Source of the DNA: Lysinimonas soli
GTDB taxonomy: Bacteria; Actinomycetota; Actinomycetes; Actinomycetales; Microbacteriaceae
Assembly (NCBI RefSeq): GCF_042655435.1
Contig: NZ_JBHSMG010000002.1
Coordinates: 124,001 to 188,000, forward strand
Direction of reading: 5' to 3'
DNA: 64,000 nucleotides
Positions 1 through 9,225 of this stretch are shown here, piece after piece. The translations under genes and the position numbers were made by a program. The notes under the pieces were generated by a model. The model saw only the letters and a list, made by a program, of their open reading frames with translations. It was not told the origin of the DNA and searched no databases. Position 1 is the stretch's first letter. Each line of letters starts with the position of its first letter.

Positions 1-300
1 GAGCAGCTCGTCGGCGAGCGCCGCCTCGAGCTCACGCACCCGGGCCGCGAGCTCCGACACCTGGTCCTCGAGCTCGAGGATGCGCCGGATGCCCTCGAGA
101 TTGAGCCCCTCCGCGCTCAGTCGCGCGATCTCCCGCAGCTGCACGACGTCGCGCATCGTGTAGCGCCGCGACTGCCCGGCCGTGCGCCGAGGGCTCACGA
201 ACCCCAGCCGGTCGTACTGCCGCAGGGTCTGCGGGTGCATTCCGCTCAGCTCGGCGGCGATCGCGATCGCGAACAGCGGGCTGTTCTCGTCGACGTCCAT
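1..300 (-). CDS. hspR: HspR, MerR-family heat-shock repressor (3' end cut by window)
   Basis: Transcriptional repressor of the dnaK operon; family members bind HAIR inverted repeats and use DnaK as co-repressor. The visible 100 residues begin MDVDENSPLFAIAIAAELSG and contain the MerR helix-turn-helix (HPQTLRQYDRLG, SRRYTMRDVVQLREIARL) followed by a leucine/glutamate-rich dimerisation coiled coil (NLEGIRRILELEDQVSELAA). The reading frame is still open at base 1, so the C-terminus lies outside. Its ATG overlaps the dnaJ stop codon (TGATG), which places it as the last gene of dnaK-grpE-dnaJ-hspR. The HAIR sites before dnaK suggest feedback control of its own operon. Confidence 0.93.
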   Translation of the reverse strand, partial: MDVDENSPLFAIAIAAELSGMHPQTLRQYDRLGFVSPRRTAGQSRRYTMRDVVQLREIARLSAEGLNLEGIRRILELEDQVSELAARVRELEAALADELL

Positions 301-1289
301 CAGCCGCGCCCCCCGCGGGCCAGCAGCTCCTCACGAGGGTTCTCCTCGGGCATCGCCGCGGTGAACGCCTCGAGCGCCTCCTTCGCCGCCGGAGTCAGGT
401 GACTCGGCACCGCGACCACGACGCTCGCGAGCAGATCGCCCGTTCCCTTCGGGGTCGTGACGCCGCGCCCCTTGACGCGCAGCACGCGTCCGCTCGGCGT
501 GCCGGCGGCGACTCGCAGCTTGACGGGACCGCCGTCGAGCGTCGGCACCTCGATCGTCGCGCCCAGGGCGGCCTCGGCGAAGGTCACGGGGACCTCGACC
601 CTCAGGTTGAGTCCGTCGCGCTCGAAGATCGGATGCTTGCGCACCGTGACCGTCAGCACCAGATCGCCAGCCGGGCCGCCATCCGGGCTGGGTTGCCCCT
701 TGCCCTTCAGCCGGATCTTCTGGCCGTCGGCCACGCCCGCCGGGATCTTCACCTTGGTCTCGTGACCGTTCTGCATCTGCAGCGATACGGTCTCACCACG
801 GATCGCCGTGAGGAAGTCGAGCGTCGTGTTCGCCGTCAGGTCGCCGCCCTTGCTCGGCCCGCCGAAGCCCTGGTAGCCGCCGCTCGCGGTGCCGAAACCG
901 CCGCCCCGGCCGCCGAACATGCCGCCGAGCAGGTCTTCGAAGCCGGCGGTGCCGTAGCCCTGCCGAGCGCCGCGACCCTGGTTGAAGAGCCCGCCGAAGA
1001 CGTCCTCGAAGCCGCCGCCCGGGCCGCCGGCACCCGAGGTGAAGCGCGCGCCGCTGCCCATCGCACGCACCTGGTCGTACTCCGAGCGCAGCTCCTTGTC
1101 GGAGAGCACCGAGTAGGCCTCGCTGATCTCCTTGAAGCGCGCCTCGGCCTTCGCGTCGCCCGCGTTCGAGTCCGGGTGGAACTGCCGCGCGAGCTTGCGA
1201 TAGGTCTTCTTGAGGTCGGCGTCCGACACGTCCTTCTTCACGCCGAGCACGGCGTAGAAGTCCTTGTCGAACCAGTCCTGGCTGGCCAT
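300..1289 (-). CDS. dnaJ: DnaJ-type co-chaperone without zinc finger
   Basis: Hsp40 co-chaperone that stimulates DnaK ATPase and delivers substrates. 329 aa. The J domain occupies about residues 10-75, with the HPD tripeptide in RQFHPDSN. A long Gly/Phe-rich linker follows (about 80-145), then the two beta-barrel substrate-binding domains (from about 150). The four CxxCxGxG repeats of class I DnaJ are absent, so this is a class II (CbpA-like) architecture although it sits in the dnaK operon. It lies 94 nt downstream of grpE and overlaps hspR by one base. A second, zinc-finger DnaJ may exist elsewhere in the genome (inference). Confidence 0.93.
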   Translation of the reverse strand: MASQDWFDKDFYAVLGVKKDVSDADLKKTYRKLARQFHPDSNAGDAKAEARFKEISEAYSVLSDKELRSEYDQVRAMGSGARFTSGAGGPGGGFEDVFGGLFNQGRGARQGYGTAGFEDLLGGMFGGRGGGFGTASGGYQGFGGPSKGGDLTANTTLDFLTAIRGETVSLQMQNGHETKVKIPAGVADGQKIRLKGKGQPSPDGGPAGDLVLTVTVRKHPIFERDGLNLRVEVPVTFAEAALGATIEVPTLDGGPVKLRVAAGTPSGRVLRVKGRGVTTPKGTGDLLASVVVAVPSHLTPAAKEALEAFTAAMPEENPREELLARGGRG

Positions 1290-1383
1290 ACCTCTGCCTT
1301 TCTGCCGCGCCGCCGCTACTGCGGCGCTGGGCGCGAGACGGGCATGAGCGTCGTCACGCCCGCCTCGCTGTCGCGTCGCATCG

Positions 1384-2010
1384 TCATTCGGGAACGGAAA
1401 CGGCGACCTTGGCCGCGCGGATGAGACGCTCGCCGAGCGCGTAACCCGGCTCGATCACATCCGCGACGGTGTTCACCGTCACGCCCGCCGTCGGCAGCTG
1501 GACGATCGCCTCGTGCACCTTCGGGTCGAAGGTCTCGCCCGTCTCGCCGACGCGGCGCAGACCGTAGCGCTCGAAGCCCGCGCGGAGCTTCTGCGAGACG
1601 ATCGCGAGCGGGCTGCCCTCGACCAGGTCGCCGTGCCCCTCGGCGCGATCGAGGTCGTCGATCGCGGGAAGAAGCGTGCGGATCACCTCGGCGATGACGG
1701 CCTCGCGGTTCGCCGCGCGGTCGCGCTCGACGCGGGTGCGGAAGTTCTTCAACTCCGCCTCCGCGCGAGCGGCGCGCTCACGGTACTCCCCGACCAGGTC
1801 GCGCTCCGCCTCGGCCAGCAGCGCCACGTCCTCGTCGCTGAGCTCCACATCCGGGCCCTCGGCCTGGATGAGCTCATCGTCGGGCACGAGCGCCTCGGCT
1901 TCCGCCTCGGCTCGCGGCTCGCCCGTCTTCGGATCGATCTTCCGCTTGTCGCGGACGACCGGCTCCTCGGGCTCCTCGGGGCCCTTCTTGTCGTGCTCGT
2001 GAGAGGCCAT
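1384..2010 (-). CDS. grpE: GrpE nucleotide exchange factor
   Basis: Releases ADP from DnaK during the chaperone cycle. 208 aa. A charged, Glu/Lys-rich N-terminal segment (about 1-60) precedes the long coiled coil (LLAEAERDLVGEYRERAAR to about residue 110) and the C-terminal beta domain with the family's conserved pattern (VHEAIVQLP, VIEPGYALGERLIRAAKVAVS). It starts 3 nt after the dnaK stop codon, consistent with translational coupling, and is followed by dnaJ. Confidence 0.95.
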   Translation of the reverse strand: MASHEHDKKGPEEPEEPVVRDKRKIDPKTGEPRAEAEAEALVPDDELIQAEGPDVELSDEDVALLAEAERDLVGEYRERAARAEAELKNFRTRVERDRAANREAVIAEVIRTLLPAIDDLDRAEGHGDLVEGSPLAIVSQKLRAGFERYGLRRVGETGETFDPKVHEAIVQLPTAGVTVNTVADVIEPGYALGERLIRAAKVAVSVPE

Positions 2011-2013
2011 GAT

Positions 2014-3879
<1,866 letters not shown>

Positions 3880-3930
3880 GAGTCTGTCTGCTCCTTGGGT
3901 ATTCAATTGCCGCTAAGTCCGGATGCCCGA

Positions 3931-3951
3931 CTTGAGTCGGACAGGATCAAG
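3931..3951 (-). promoter_or_regulatory. Degenerate HAIR-like HspR operator (proximal)
   Basis: CTTGAGT, 7 nt, GATCAAG: the left arm is a perfect HAIR half-site and the right arm differs from ACTCAAG at two positions. It lies between the putative dnaK promoter and the dnaK ATG, on the transcription-start side of a TTGACA -35 hexamer (minus strand, 3979 to 3974). The best -10 match at the expected distance is weak. Confidence 0.6.
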
Positions 3952-3985
3952 TTTCGCATCCTGTGGATAACTCTGTCAACTCCAC

Positions 3986-4006
3986 CTTGAGTCGGAGTGA
4001 CTCAAG
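3986..4006 (-). promoter_or_regulatory. Perfect HAIR operator for HspR (distal)
   Basis: CTTGAGT-N7-ACTCAAG, an exact match to the HAIR consensus, 7 nt upstream of the TTGACA -35 element of the dnaK promoter. Together with the degenerate copy at 3931-3951 it brackets the promoter, as expected for HspR repression of dnaK-grpE-dnaJ-hspR. Confidence 0.9.
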
Positions 4007-4112
4007 GTCCTGTCGCGCCGCGAGCCGGTGCTGGCTTCGAGCCACCCGGCGCGGCAGGATGTGACCCAGCGCGCGGCACCGCGCGTTCACCCGACGGAAG
4101 TAGGGTCCCGCC

Positions 4113-5501
4113 ATGACCGATCAGTACGGACCCGCTCCGATCGGAAGCGCCCCGCTCGTGCGAGGCCTGGACCTGCAACGGGACCGCTCCGTCCCGCCCC
4201 GTCAGGTCGTGGCCTGGGCCTTCTGGGACTGGGGATCCTCGGCGTTCAACGCGGTCGTGACGACCTTCGTGTTCACGGTCTATCTGACCGGCACGAAGGG
4301 GTTCGGCACCACCGACTCGGTGTCGGCGTCGCTGGGATGGGCGCTCGGCGTCTCGGGGGTGCTGGTCGCCCTGCTCGCTCCCGTGACGGGTCAGCGTTCC
4401 GACGGCTCCGGTCGTCGCAAGTTCTGGCTCGCGGTGAACACGGCCATCGTCGTGGTCTGCATCGCGCTGCTCTACTTCGTCTCCCCGAGCCCCGTGCTGC
4501 TCTGGCTGGGGCTCGCCCTGCTGGCGATCGGCACGGTGTTCTACGAGCTCGCGGCCGTCAACTACAACGCCATGCTCGTGCAGGTGTCGACGGCCAAGAC
4601 CGTCGGTCGGGTGAGCGGCTTCGGCTGGGCGATGGGCTACTTCGGCGGAATCGTCCTGCTGCTGATCCTCTACTTCGGCTTCATCCACCCCGATGTCGGC
4701 CTGTTCGGCGTCACGAGCGCCGAGGGCCTCTCGGTGCGCGTGTCGATGCTCATCGCCGCGGTCTGGTTCGCCCTCTCGGCGCTGCCGGTGCTGTTCGCAG
4801 TGCCCGAGTACCGCGCCCCCGACGCCCTCCGACGCGAGCGGGTGGGGTTCTTCGCCTCGTACGCCCGCCTCGGCCGCGACGTCGCGGCGCTGTGGACGAC
4901 GAGCCGGCGCACGGTGTGGTTCCTGCTGGCCAGCGCGATCTTCCGGGACGGCCTCACCGGCGTCTTCACCTTCGGCGGAGTCCTCGCCGCGGGCACCTTC
5001 GGCTTCTCCAAGGGCGAGGTCATCATCTTCGCGATCGCCGCCAACGTGGTCGCGGGTGCCTCGACCGTCCTGGTCGGCACCCTCGACGACCGGATCGGGC
5101 CGAAGCCGGTCATCGTCACCGCACTCATCGGGCTCGTCATCAGCGGGCTCGCGGTCTTCGTCCTGCACGCCGGCGGACAGGCGGTGTTCTGGACCGCGGG
5201 GCTCGCCCTGTGCCTGTTCGTCGGGCCGGCCCAGTCGGCCAGCCGCACCTTCCTGTCGCGGCTCGTGCCGGCGGGCCGCGAGGGCGAGGTGTTCGGCCTG
5301 TACGCGACGACCGGCCGGGCCGCCACCTTCATCGCGCCGAGCCTCTTCGCCCTCTTCATCACGATCTTCGGCCACCAGTACTTCGGGATCCTGGGGATCG
5401 TCCTGGTGATCCTGGTCGGGCTGATCCTCCTGATCCCGGTCGCGGCGCCCGAACGGACCGTACCGGCGGCGGCCACGGCCCCCGCCCCGAGCTCGAAATA
5501 G
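4113..5501 (+). CDS. MFS transporter, UMF1 (Atg22-like) family
   Basis: Integral-membrane permease, 462 aa, about 12 hydrophobic segments. The N-terminal signature AFWDWGSSAFNAVVTTFVF is typical of the UMF1/Atg22-like branch of the major facilitator superfamily, whose best-studied members export amino acids from vacuoles; bacterial substrates are mostly unknown. The cytoplasmic loop after TM2-3 carries the MFS motif variant GQRSDGSGRRKFW. It is divergently oriented from dnaK. The start is the ATG after GTCCCGCC; no strong Shine-Dalgarno sequence is visible, so the start is somewhat uncertain. The substrate cannot be assigned from sequence. Confidence 0.85.
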   Translation: MTDQYGPAPIGSAPLVRGLDLQRDRSVPPRQVVAWAFWDWGSSAFNAVVTTFVFTVYLTGTKGFGTTDSVSASLGWALGVSGVLVALLAPVTGQRSDGSGRRKFWLAVNTAIVVVCIALLYFVSPSPVLLWLGLALLAIGTVFYELAAVNYNAMLVQVSTAKTVGRVSGFGWAMGYFGGIVLLLILYFGFIHPDVGLFGVTSAEGLSVRVSMLIAAVWFALSALPVLFAVPEYRAPDALRRERVGFFASYARLGRDVAALWTTSRRTVWFLLASAIFRDGLTGVFTFGGVLAAGTFGFSKGEVIIFAIAANVVAGASTVLVGTLDDRIGPKPVIVTALIGLVISGLAVFVLHAGGQAVFWTAGLALCLFVGPAQSASRTFLSRLVPAGREGEVFGLYATTGRAATFIAPSLFALFITIFGHQYFGILGIVLVILVGLILLIPVAAPERTVPAAATAPAPSSK

Positions 5502-5577
5502 CGCGCACGCCTGCGGGCGCGTCCCGGGGTCTTAGGTCCCGGGGCCGCCGGGCCTTTGTTGGCTAGGCTGAACAGCC

Positions 5578-6150
5578 ATGCCGCCGCTTCGACCGACCAT
5601 CATCACGTCCCTCAGCGACGACCCCGATGACGAAGAACTGGTCGTGCTGGTCGACGAGGCAGGCGCCGAGATCGGGACCGCCCACAAGTTCCGGGTGCAC
5701 ACCGGCCACACCCCGCTGCACCGCGCCTTCTCGTGCCACGTGTTCTCGACCGACGGGCGCGTGCTCGTCACCCGCCGGGCTCTCGACAAGTTGACCTGGC
5801 CGGGCGTCTGGACCAACTCCTTCTGCGGTCATCCCGGCCCGGATGAGCAGCTGGATGCCGCGATCCGCCGCCGCGCGCGCCGCGAACTGGGCCTCGAACT
5901 GGGCGTGCTCGAGCCGGTGCTGCCGCAGTTCCGCTACCGGGCCGTCGACGCATCCGGAATCGTCGAGAACGAGATCTGCCCGGTGTACCGCACCACGGTC
6001 GACGCCGACCCGGACCCTGCGGTCGACGAGGTCGTCGAGACGGCCTGGATCCACCCCCAGGAGCTGCGCGAGGCCGTCGAGGCCGCGCCGTTCGCGTTCA
6101 GCCCGTGGCTGGTGCTGCAGCTCGCCGAGTGGACCGACTTCGGGGCGTGA
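5578..6150 (+). CDS. idi: Isopentenyl-diphosphate delta-isomerase, type I
   Basis: Interconverts isopentenyl and dimethylallyl diphosphate, priming isoprenoid synthesis (menaquinone, carotenoids, bactoprenol). 190 aa, Nudix fold. Active-site features are visible: the catalytic cysteine in TNSFCGHPG (about residue 84), the Nudix-like segment AAIRRRARRELGLELG, and the essential glutamate in ENEICPVY. Metal-binding histidines occur in GHTPLHRAFSCHVFS. The gene is convergent with dcd, with only 3 nt between the stop codons. No other isoprenoid genes are adjacent. Confidence 0.95.
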   Translation: MPPLRPTIITSLSDDPDDEELVVLVDEAGAEIGTAHKFRVHTGHTPLHRAFSCHVFSTDGRVLVTRRALDKLTWPGVWTNSFCGHPGPDEQLDAAIRRRARRELGLELGVLEPVLPQFRYRAVDASGIVENEICPVYRTTVDADPDPAVDEVVETAWIHPQELREAVEAAPFAFSPWLVLQLAEWTDFGA

Positions 6151-6153
6151 GGC

Positions 6154-6759
6154 TCAGGCGCCGGGGGCGCCGGCATCCGTCACCGTGACATCGGTGCGGT
6201 GGAAGTTCTGGAACGAGCGCGACGCGGTCGGGCCGCGCTGACCCTGGTACCGGTTGCCGTAGGGGCCCGAACCGTACGGGTTCTCGACCGGGGAGCTCGT
6301 GCGGATGAAGCAGAGCTGCCCGATCTTCATCCCAGGCCACAGTTTGATCGGCAGGGTCGCGACGTTGCTCAGCTCGAGCGTCACGTGCCCCGAGAAGCCG
6401 GGGTCGACGAAGCCGGCCGTCGAATGCGTCAGCAGCCCGAGGCGGCCGAGCGAGCTCTTGCCCTCGAGGCGCGCGGCGACGTCATCGGGCAGCGTGACGA
6501 GCTCGAAGGTCGAGCCGAGCACGAACTCGCCGGGGTGCAGGATGAACGGCTCGTCGTCCTTGGTCTCGATCAGGTGGGTGAGGTCGGGCTGATCTTCGGC
6601 CGGATCGATGAACGGGTACTTGTGGTTGTCGAACAGCCGGAAGAAGCGGTCGAGCCGCACGTCGATGCTGGACGGCTGGATCATCTCGCGGTCGAGCGGG
6701 TCGAGCCCGATCCGTCCGGCGTCGAGTTCGGCCCGGATGTCGCGGTCGCTGAGGAGCAT
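6154..6759 (-). CDS. dcd: dCTP deaminase (probably bifunctional, dUMP-forming)
   Basis: Converts dCTP to dUTP, and in the actinobacterial subfamily on to dUMP, for thymidylate synthesis. 201 aa, close to the Mycobacterium enzyme in length. Family motifs: IQPSSIDVRL near the N-terminus, GKSSLGRLGL, and THSTAGFVDPGFSGHVTLEL containing the catalytic Glu. The C-terminal YGNRYQGQRGPTASRSFQN closes over the nucleotide in this family. Bifunctionality is inferred from lineage, not proved by sequence. A tRNA-Gly gene lies just upstream on the opposite strand. Confidence 0.94.
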   Translation of the reverse strand: MLLSDRDIRAELDAGRIGLDPLDREMIQPSSIDVRLDRFFRLFDNHKYPFIDPAEDQPDLTHLIETKDDEPFILHPGEFVLGSTFELVTLPDDVAARLEGKSSLGRLGLLTHSTAGFVDPGFSGHVTLELSNVATLPIKLWPGMKIGQLCFIRTSSPVENPYGSGPYGNRYQGQRGPTASRSFQNFHRTDVTVTDAGAPGA

Positions 6760-6818
6760 GGGAGTCAGGCTACTAGGGGTGGTTAGTATGTATGAGGTCC
6801 TGGTTCCAGGCGCCGTTC

Positions 6819-6889
6819 GCGGATGTAGTTCAATGGCAGAACTTCAGCTTCCCAAGCTGATAGCGCGGGTTCGATTCCCGTCATCCGCT
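6819..6889 (+). tRNA. tRNA-Gly (CCC)
   Basis: Full cloverleaf: acceptor GCGGATG/CATCCGC, a short D arm, anticodon stem TCAGC/GCTGA with loop TTCCCAA (anticodon CCC), and T arm CGGGTTCGATTCCCG. Discriminator T at 6889; CCA is not encoded. 71 nt. Confidence 0.95.
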
Positions 6890-7088
6890 CTCTTCGAGTG
6901 ACAACGAGCAGTCCCAGAATCAGGCGCGCGAGCGGAGTGCGGTCGGCCAGATCGCCTCGACCTTTCGACACGGCCCGCCAAGAGGAATCCACGGGCAGGA
7001 CGACGACCGCGATCGCACCCAGGATCGCGAGAACTAGGCCGACTTCCGCGGCACGATGTTCCTCCCCGGATCCCTGCAGCGACACCGC

Positions 7089-7799
7089 TCAACGCCGCCA
7101 CACCGAGTAGCCGTGGTCCTTGCACACCCGAACCGAGGTCCGCGAACCGAGCGGGTAGACGGCCGCATGGCGGTCATCCACCTTGCAGGCGCCGAGTGCC
7201 TCGGTCGACACCTGCGTGATCGGAATGGTCACATGGAGACAGCTCGGGGGGAAGCCCGCCGGTTCGGTGCTGTCGCCCAGGTAAGCAACTGCTTCGCGGG
7301 AGGTCGGCTCGTGCTCCCAGAACGGGACCGTCTCATGGGTCGTAGGGTCTTGAGTCGCCTTCCATGCGAAGAGGTCGCTCATCCCGGGTGAAGAGACGAC
7401 GATGCACTCGGCTTCCCCGCTCGTGAGGTAGCGCGAGATGGCCTTCTCCGACACGTTGCTGGCGATGGTGACGCGCTGTTGGGCGCGGCAGGACTTGACG
7501 GGGTCCGACAGAAGTGTCGCGTCGTCCATCAGAACCTGCATGGCTGGGTCTGCCGCCTTCGCATCGGTATAGCAGTCGATGCCGAAGGGCGGATTGCTTG
7601 TCCCGGGGGAGCTGGCCGCGTGTGCGGCCGCCCCGACGCCCAGGCCGCTCGCGAAGATGATGATGCCGCCGATGAGCGCCAGGTGCCTCCGCCGCCACGG
7701 ATGCTGCTGTGGTCGCCGAAGGCTGGGAAACAGCCTGCCTGCCACACGTTCGACGCTGGCCTGAACTTCGGAGTCGTCGGGGGGAGCAGTTCGTGTCAT
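7089..7799 (-). CDS. Single-span membrane protein next to ECF sigma factor
   Basis: Unrecognised 236-aa protein. A cytoplasmic N-terminal segment of about 40 residues (VERVAGRLFPSLRRPQ) is followed by one hydrophobic stretch (about 41-63, LALIGGIIIFASGLGVGAAA) and a C-terminal, presumably extracytoplasmic domain containing several cysteines. It starts 7 nt after the stop codon of the ECF sigma gene, so the two are surely co-transcribed. The position and topology resemble an anti-sigma factor or a co-regulated envelope protein, but no zinc-binding anti-sigma motif (HxxxCxxC) is present. GC content and composition look slightly less extreme than the neighbours'. Confidence 0.75.
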   Translation of the reverse strand: MTRTAPPDDSEVQASVERVAGRLFPSLRRPQQHPWRRRHLALIGGIIIFASGLGVGAAAHAASSPGTSNPPFGIDCYTDAKAADPAMQVLMDDATLLSDPVKSCRAQQRVTIASNVSEKAISRYLTSGEAECIVVSSPGMSDLFAWKATQDPTTHETVPFWEHEPTSREAVAYLGDSTEPAGFPPSCLHVTIPITQVSTEALGACKVDDRHAAVYPLGSRTSVRVCKDHGYSVWRR

Positions 7800-7806
7800 T
7801 GGTTCC

Positions 7807-8352
7807 TCATTCCGAATCGCCGGCGTTCAAGGACGCACGAAGTCGAAGGCGCGCACGTTGCAGTCGTTTGCCCACTGCCGCGGGGGTCGAGTCGACCCGA
7901 TCGGCGACCTCGCGGTAGCTGAATCCGTCGATCAGACACAGCTCCACGATGCGTCGGTCGGTCTCACTCAGTTCGCCGAGGGTCTCCTCGATCCAGGCCA
8001 GGTCCGACGACGAGGGTGCGGCGCCGACAGTCACCTCATCCAGAGGCACCGTGCGAGTGCGCTCCCTTCTTCGCACCTGATTCCGGATGTGGTTGTAACA
8101 GATGGCCAGCAGCCATGGCAGGAGCGACAAGTCCACGATCGACGCACGCCGTCGCTTCGCCCAGGCCGTCGTGAAGGTCTCTTGAAGCACCTCCTCCGCC
8201 AACGACCGATCTCCGAGCCTCGACCAGGCGAAACGCAGGACGGTGGGAGCGTGACGGGCGTAAAGCTCCGCAAACGCGTCCACGTCTCCGTCCCGGCATG
8301 CCAGCAAGAAGTCGATGTCCGCGACCGCACTCAACTCGTCGATGTTGATCAC
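7807..8352 (-). CDS. ECF RNA polymerase sigma factor (sigma-70 family)
   Basis: 181-aa extracytoplasmic-function sigma factor with only sigma-2 and sigma-4 regions. Region 2 spans about 13-80 (DVDAFAELYARHAPTVLRFA, AEEVLQETFTTAWAKR). Region 4 spans about 115-175 (LGELSETDRRIVELCLIDGF then the HTH SYREVADRVDSTPAAVGKRL). It heads a two-gene transcript with the membrane protein at 7089-7799 and is divergent from the membrane protein at 8450. The signal it responds to is unknown; the adjacent single-span protein is the obvious candidate partner. Confidence 0.92.
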   Translation of the reverse strand: MINIDELSAVADIDFLLACRDGDVDAFAELYARHAPTVLRFAWSRLGDRSLAEEVLQETFTTAWAKRRRASIVDLSLLPWLLAICYNHIRNQVRRRERTRTVPLDEVTVGAAPSSSDLAWIEETLGELSETDRRIVELCLIDGFSYREVADRVDSTPAAVGKRLQRARLRLRASLNAGDSE

Positions 8353-8449
8353 CTCACTGAGTAAATGTCGATGCTACGCATTTCATGACATCCGATCACC
8401 GACTGACCACGCGCTTCCCCCGGGCAGCCGGCGGCGGTACGTTCTCCAC

Positions 8450-9127
8450 ATGACCGATGCTCAACAGCTGGACGCCGTCGCGGCTCGCCGGACCCGATTC
8501 GTCGTCGCACTCCTGTTCTCAACCGGAGCGCTGATGGCTGTCGGGGGAGTCGTCGCGGGGCTGATCGCGAGGGCGGCCGTCCTCACATCTCCCTCGGTCG
8601 GTTCCGCGCCGCAGTTGCTCCCGGTGCTGTCGCAGACCGGCTACCTGTTCCCGAAGGCACGCGCGAGCGCACCCGATGGCGCGGGCATCTGGATCGGAAT
8701 CATCGTCGCGGCGCTCGGGGTGATCGTCCTGCTGGTCGGGGGGATCCTGGCATGGACACGGCTGCGCGGCAACGGCTCCACCGGCACCGGCACCGGCGGA
8801 CGTCGCACCGGAACCACCGTCGCGCTGCTCGTCGGCGCGGGCACCGTGATGACGGTCGTCGGGTTCGTCGGCGGATTGGTCGCGCGATCATTCGCCGATC
8901 GCGCCTCGCGGCTGGCTTCCGAGGCGACCCGGCTCATCAGCGACCCGACGAATCCGATCGGGCTGGCCTTCGACCCCACGTCGGCTCACTCCGTTCCGCC
9001 GGACTTCACCCTGTTCTGGATCGCGATGGCGATCGCGGCGCTCGGCGCACTGCTTCTCGTGTTCGGCATCGCCGTCGCGGCGACCCGTCGGCGTGCGGCG
9101 AAGCGGGGCACCCAGCCGATATCGTGA
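8450..9127 (+). CDS. Four-span membrane protein with internal duplication
   Basis: Unrecognised 225-aa membrane protein beginning MTDAQQLDAVAARRTR. It is built of two similar units. Residues 15-107 and 119-214 each have a first helix ending in GG-V-GL-AR (VVAGLIARA, VGGLVARSF), a non-hydrophobic loop of 35-40 residues, and a second helix starting with a Trp (GIWIGIIVAALG, LFWIAMAIAALG) and ending in basic residues. A Gly/Thr-rich linker joins the units. The ATG at 8450 is preferred over a longer open frame because the added sequence overlaps the divergent sigma-factor gene. Function unknown; the fluoride riboswitch begins 3 nt after its stop codon. Confidence 0.75.
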   Translation: MTDAQQLDAVAARRTRFVVALLFSTGALMAVGGVVAGLIARAAVLTSPSVGSAPQLLPVLSQTGYLFPKARASAPDGAGIWIGIIVAALGVIVLLVGGILAWTRLRGNGSTGTGTGGRRTGTTVALLVGAGTVMTVVGFVGGLVARSFADRASRLASEATRLISDPTNPIGLAFDPTSAHSVPPDFTLFWIAMAIAALGALLLVFGIAVAATRRRAAKRGTQPIS

Positions 9128-9130
9128 GTG

Positions 9131-9192
9131 GGGTGATGGACCTCGCCGGAGGTCGCTCCCGAACCGTCGGCACCGGCTGAGAGGTCCTCCCG
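9131..9192 (+). promoter_or_regulatory. Fluoride (crcB) riboswitch
   Basis: The leader of the crcB pair matches the fluoride-riboswitch fold. The first stem-loop is GGTG (9132-9135), loop ATGGACCT, CGCC (9144-9147), corresponding to the family's GGNGATGG start. A downstream helix CCG/CGG (9164-9166 with 9174-9176) is followed by the conserved CTGA (9177-9180). Loop bases GGACCT (9138-9143) are exactly complementary to AGGTCC (9182-9187), forming the diagnostic pseudoknot. Known family members activate CrcB/Fluc expression when fluoride is bound. The AGGAGG ribosome-binding site lies about 25 nt downstream, so control could act on translation or transcription. Confidence 0.85.
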
Positions 9193-9225
9193 AACTCCGA
9201 TCCGACGAGCCGAGGCAGGAGGCCC

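Noticed and set aside
6155..6175. GGCGCC-GGG-GGCGCC hairpin between idi and dcd
   Set aside because: Lies inside the dcd 3' coding end and is a common GC-rich accident; could help terminate idi but not convincing.
6783..7085. Minus-strand ORF containing MTGIEPALSAWEAEVLPLN
   Set aside because: That part is the translated complement of tRNA-Gly, a common annotation artefact; only the upstream piece is mentioned, as a possible remnant.
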